From Mesorhizobium waimense (lineage in GTDB: Bacteria > Pseudomonadota > Alphaproteobacteria > Rhizobiales > Rhizobiaceae), in contig NZ_QZWZ01000035.1 in assembly GCF_003601975.1 (NCBI RefSeq), positions 1 to 58,558 on the forward strand: a stretch of DNA of 58,558 bases. The letters are read 5' to 3'. A model generated the notes under the pieces. It did not search any database. It saw only the letters and a program-made list of their open reading frames with translations, and had not been told where the DNA came from. The position numbers and the translations under genes are program-made. Positions 57,697-58,558 of the stretch are shown here, one piece after another; the first letter of the stretch is position 1; each line of letters opens with the position of its first letter.

Positions 57697-58558
57697 ATGG
57701 ATCGAAGTGACGGCAGCGCTGAACGGATCGTCACCGTTTTCGGCGGAACAGGGTTTCTCGGCCGCAGGCTCGTGCAAAGTCTCCTGGAGAAGGCGTTTCG
57801 GGTGCGCGCCGTATCCCGCCATCCGCATCGCACGAAACCGAAGGCGGCCACGACCGCGCCCAAGATGCCCGAACCTGTCGAGGCCGATATATTGGATGCT
57901 TCTTCCATCGGATTGGCCGTCACCGGATCATATGCCGTCGTGAATGCGACCAGCCTTTATGTCGAACAGGGAGATGCGACGTTCGAACGCGTGCACGTGA
58001 AGGCAGCCGCAGACTTAGCCCGTGCGGCGCGCAGAGCTGGAGTGGAAAAGTTCGTTCAGATTTCGGGGATCGGCTCCGATCCGCGATCGGACTCGACATA
58101 CATAAGGGCACGGGGGCAGGGGGAGGGAGCGGTACGGAATGCGTTCCCGGGGGCGCTCGTCGTTCGGTCGGCTGTCATGGTCGGGCCCGACGATGCCTTC
58201 CTCACGACGCTGATGCGGCTGGTCCGGCTCCTGCCGGTCTATCCGTTGTTCGGAGATGGCGCGACACGGCTTCAGCCCGTCTATGTCGGGGACGTCGCCG
58301 AAGCGGTAAGCCGGCTGATTGACAGAAGTAACGAAAAGCCGGCGACCTTTGAGTTCGGCGGCCCCCGCGTCCTGAGTTACAAGGAACTGGTCTGGGAAAT
58401 CGCCCGAAGACTGGGCACGCGCCCGATGCTGGTGCCGATGCCATTTGCGGTGTGGAATTCCATCGCTGCTGTGGCTGAGTTCGTTCCGGGCGCACTGATC
58501 CAGCGCAACCAGGTCGACCTCATGCGCGTCGACAACGTGGCGGCGATCGACCTGCCTG
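57697..58558 (+). CDS. NDUFA9-like NAD(P)-binding Rossmann protein (partial, runs off the window)
   Basis: A reading frame open to the window edge, at least 287 residues. The N-terminal Rossmann motif TVFGGTGFLGRRLVQSLLEK (GxxGxxG at 16-22) belongs to the atypical SDR/NDUFA9 group (complex I accessory subunit homologues). NATSLYVEQGDATFERVHV and KFVQISGIGSDPRSDSTYIRAR replace the usual Tyr-x-x-x-Lys catalytic site of active SDRs, so it is probably a quinone- or NADPH-binding regulator or assembly factor. The ATG at 57697 follows CGAAAGGGATTG. The stop is not in the window. Confidence 0.85.
   Translation, partial: MDRSDGSAERIVTVFGGTGFLGRRLVQSLLEKAFRVRAVSRHPHRTKPKAATTAPKMPEPVEADILDASSIGLAVTGSYAVVNATSLYVEQGDATFERVHVKAAADLARAARRAGVEKFVQISGIGSDPRSDSTYIRARGQGEGAVRNAFPGALVVRSAVMVGPDDAFLTTLMRLVRLLPVYPLFGDGATRLQPVYVGDVAEAVSRLIDRSNEKPATFEFGGPRVLSYKELVWEIARRLGTRPMLVPMPFAVWNSIAAVAEFVPGALIQRNQVDLMRVDNVAAIDLP

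Overview
The window is GC-rich chromosomal DNA from an alphaproteobacterium of the Hyphomicrobiales, most likely Mesorhizobium or a close relative. Supporting signs are the gene orders serS-surE-pcm-nlpD-like, yajC-secDF-DUF498-squalene/phytoene-synthase-like and trmFO, DUF1127 genes beside CCUCCUCCC-loop sRNAs, a Bradyrhizobium-type coxMNOP oxidase cluster and a biuret hydrolase/allophanate hydrolase operon. No database search was possible; identifications rest on motifs, length and gene order.

Layout: 1-118 is the tail of an IS630-family transposase. 215-17.0 kb is core housekeeping: seryl-tRNA synthetase, SurE, Pcm, a LysM/LytM lipoprotein, a PEP-mutase-like enzyme, a DUF815 ATPase, YajC-SecDF, small conserved proteins, a sterol-desaturase family protein, TrmFO, two DUF1127 micro-proteins, a DUF2157/GDYXXLXY membrane pair and tRNA-Leu(UAG). 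Between trmFO and the DUF1127 genes lies an array of six hairpins. All six display the same ten-base loop (ACCTCCTCCC on the minus strand), arranged as two three-hairpin units offset by exactly 158 bp; I read these as two tandem sRNAs of the 'cuckoo'/CcsR type. 17.2-26.8 kb carries trigger factor, then a respiratory block: a soluble cytochrome c, heme O synthase and a five-gene aa3-type oxidase operon with two subunit-III-like genes.

26.8-28 kb is decayed DNA with an orphan excisionase-like HTH gene. 27.9-37.2 kb is a regulon with a divergent GntR regulator, a BMP-family ABC transporter, two paralogous cysteine hydrolases, a cupin and allophanate hydrolase. It fits import and stepwise hydrolysis of biuret and probably triuret to ammonia and CO2. 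37.2-43.7 kb is an accessory island: a cupin-like secreted protein, an RND pump and its adaptor lie between two imperfect direct repeats, with scars of a second RND gene and a lost third gene.

43.7-45.85 kb is a copper-type operon (multicopper oxidase plus class II cytochrome c) behind a MerR/CueR-type promoter with a 19-bp spacer. 46.3-55.5 kb is a divergent regulon: livFGHM-type transporter plus FAD oxidoreductase on minus; GntR regulator, DUF3830, TIGR04076, aldo/keto reductase, NTF2-like protein and periplasmic binding protein on plus. It looks like an uptake and oxidation pathway for an unknown amine or amino-acid-like compound. The window ends with a truncated cytochrome c, a sorbosone-dehydrogenase-like protein and an NDUFA9-like NAD(P)-binding protein that runs off the edge.
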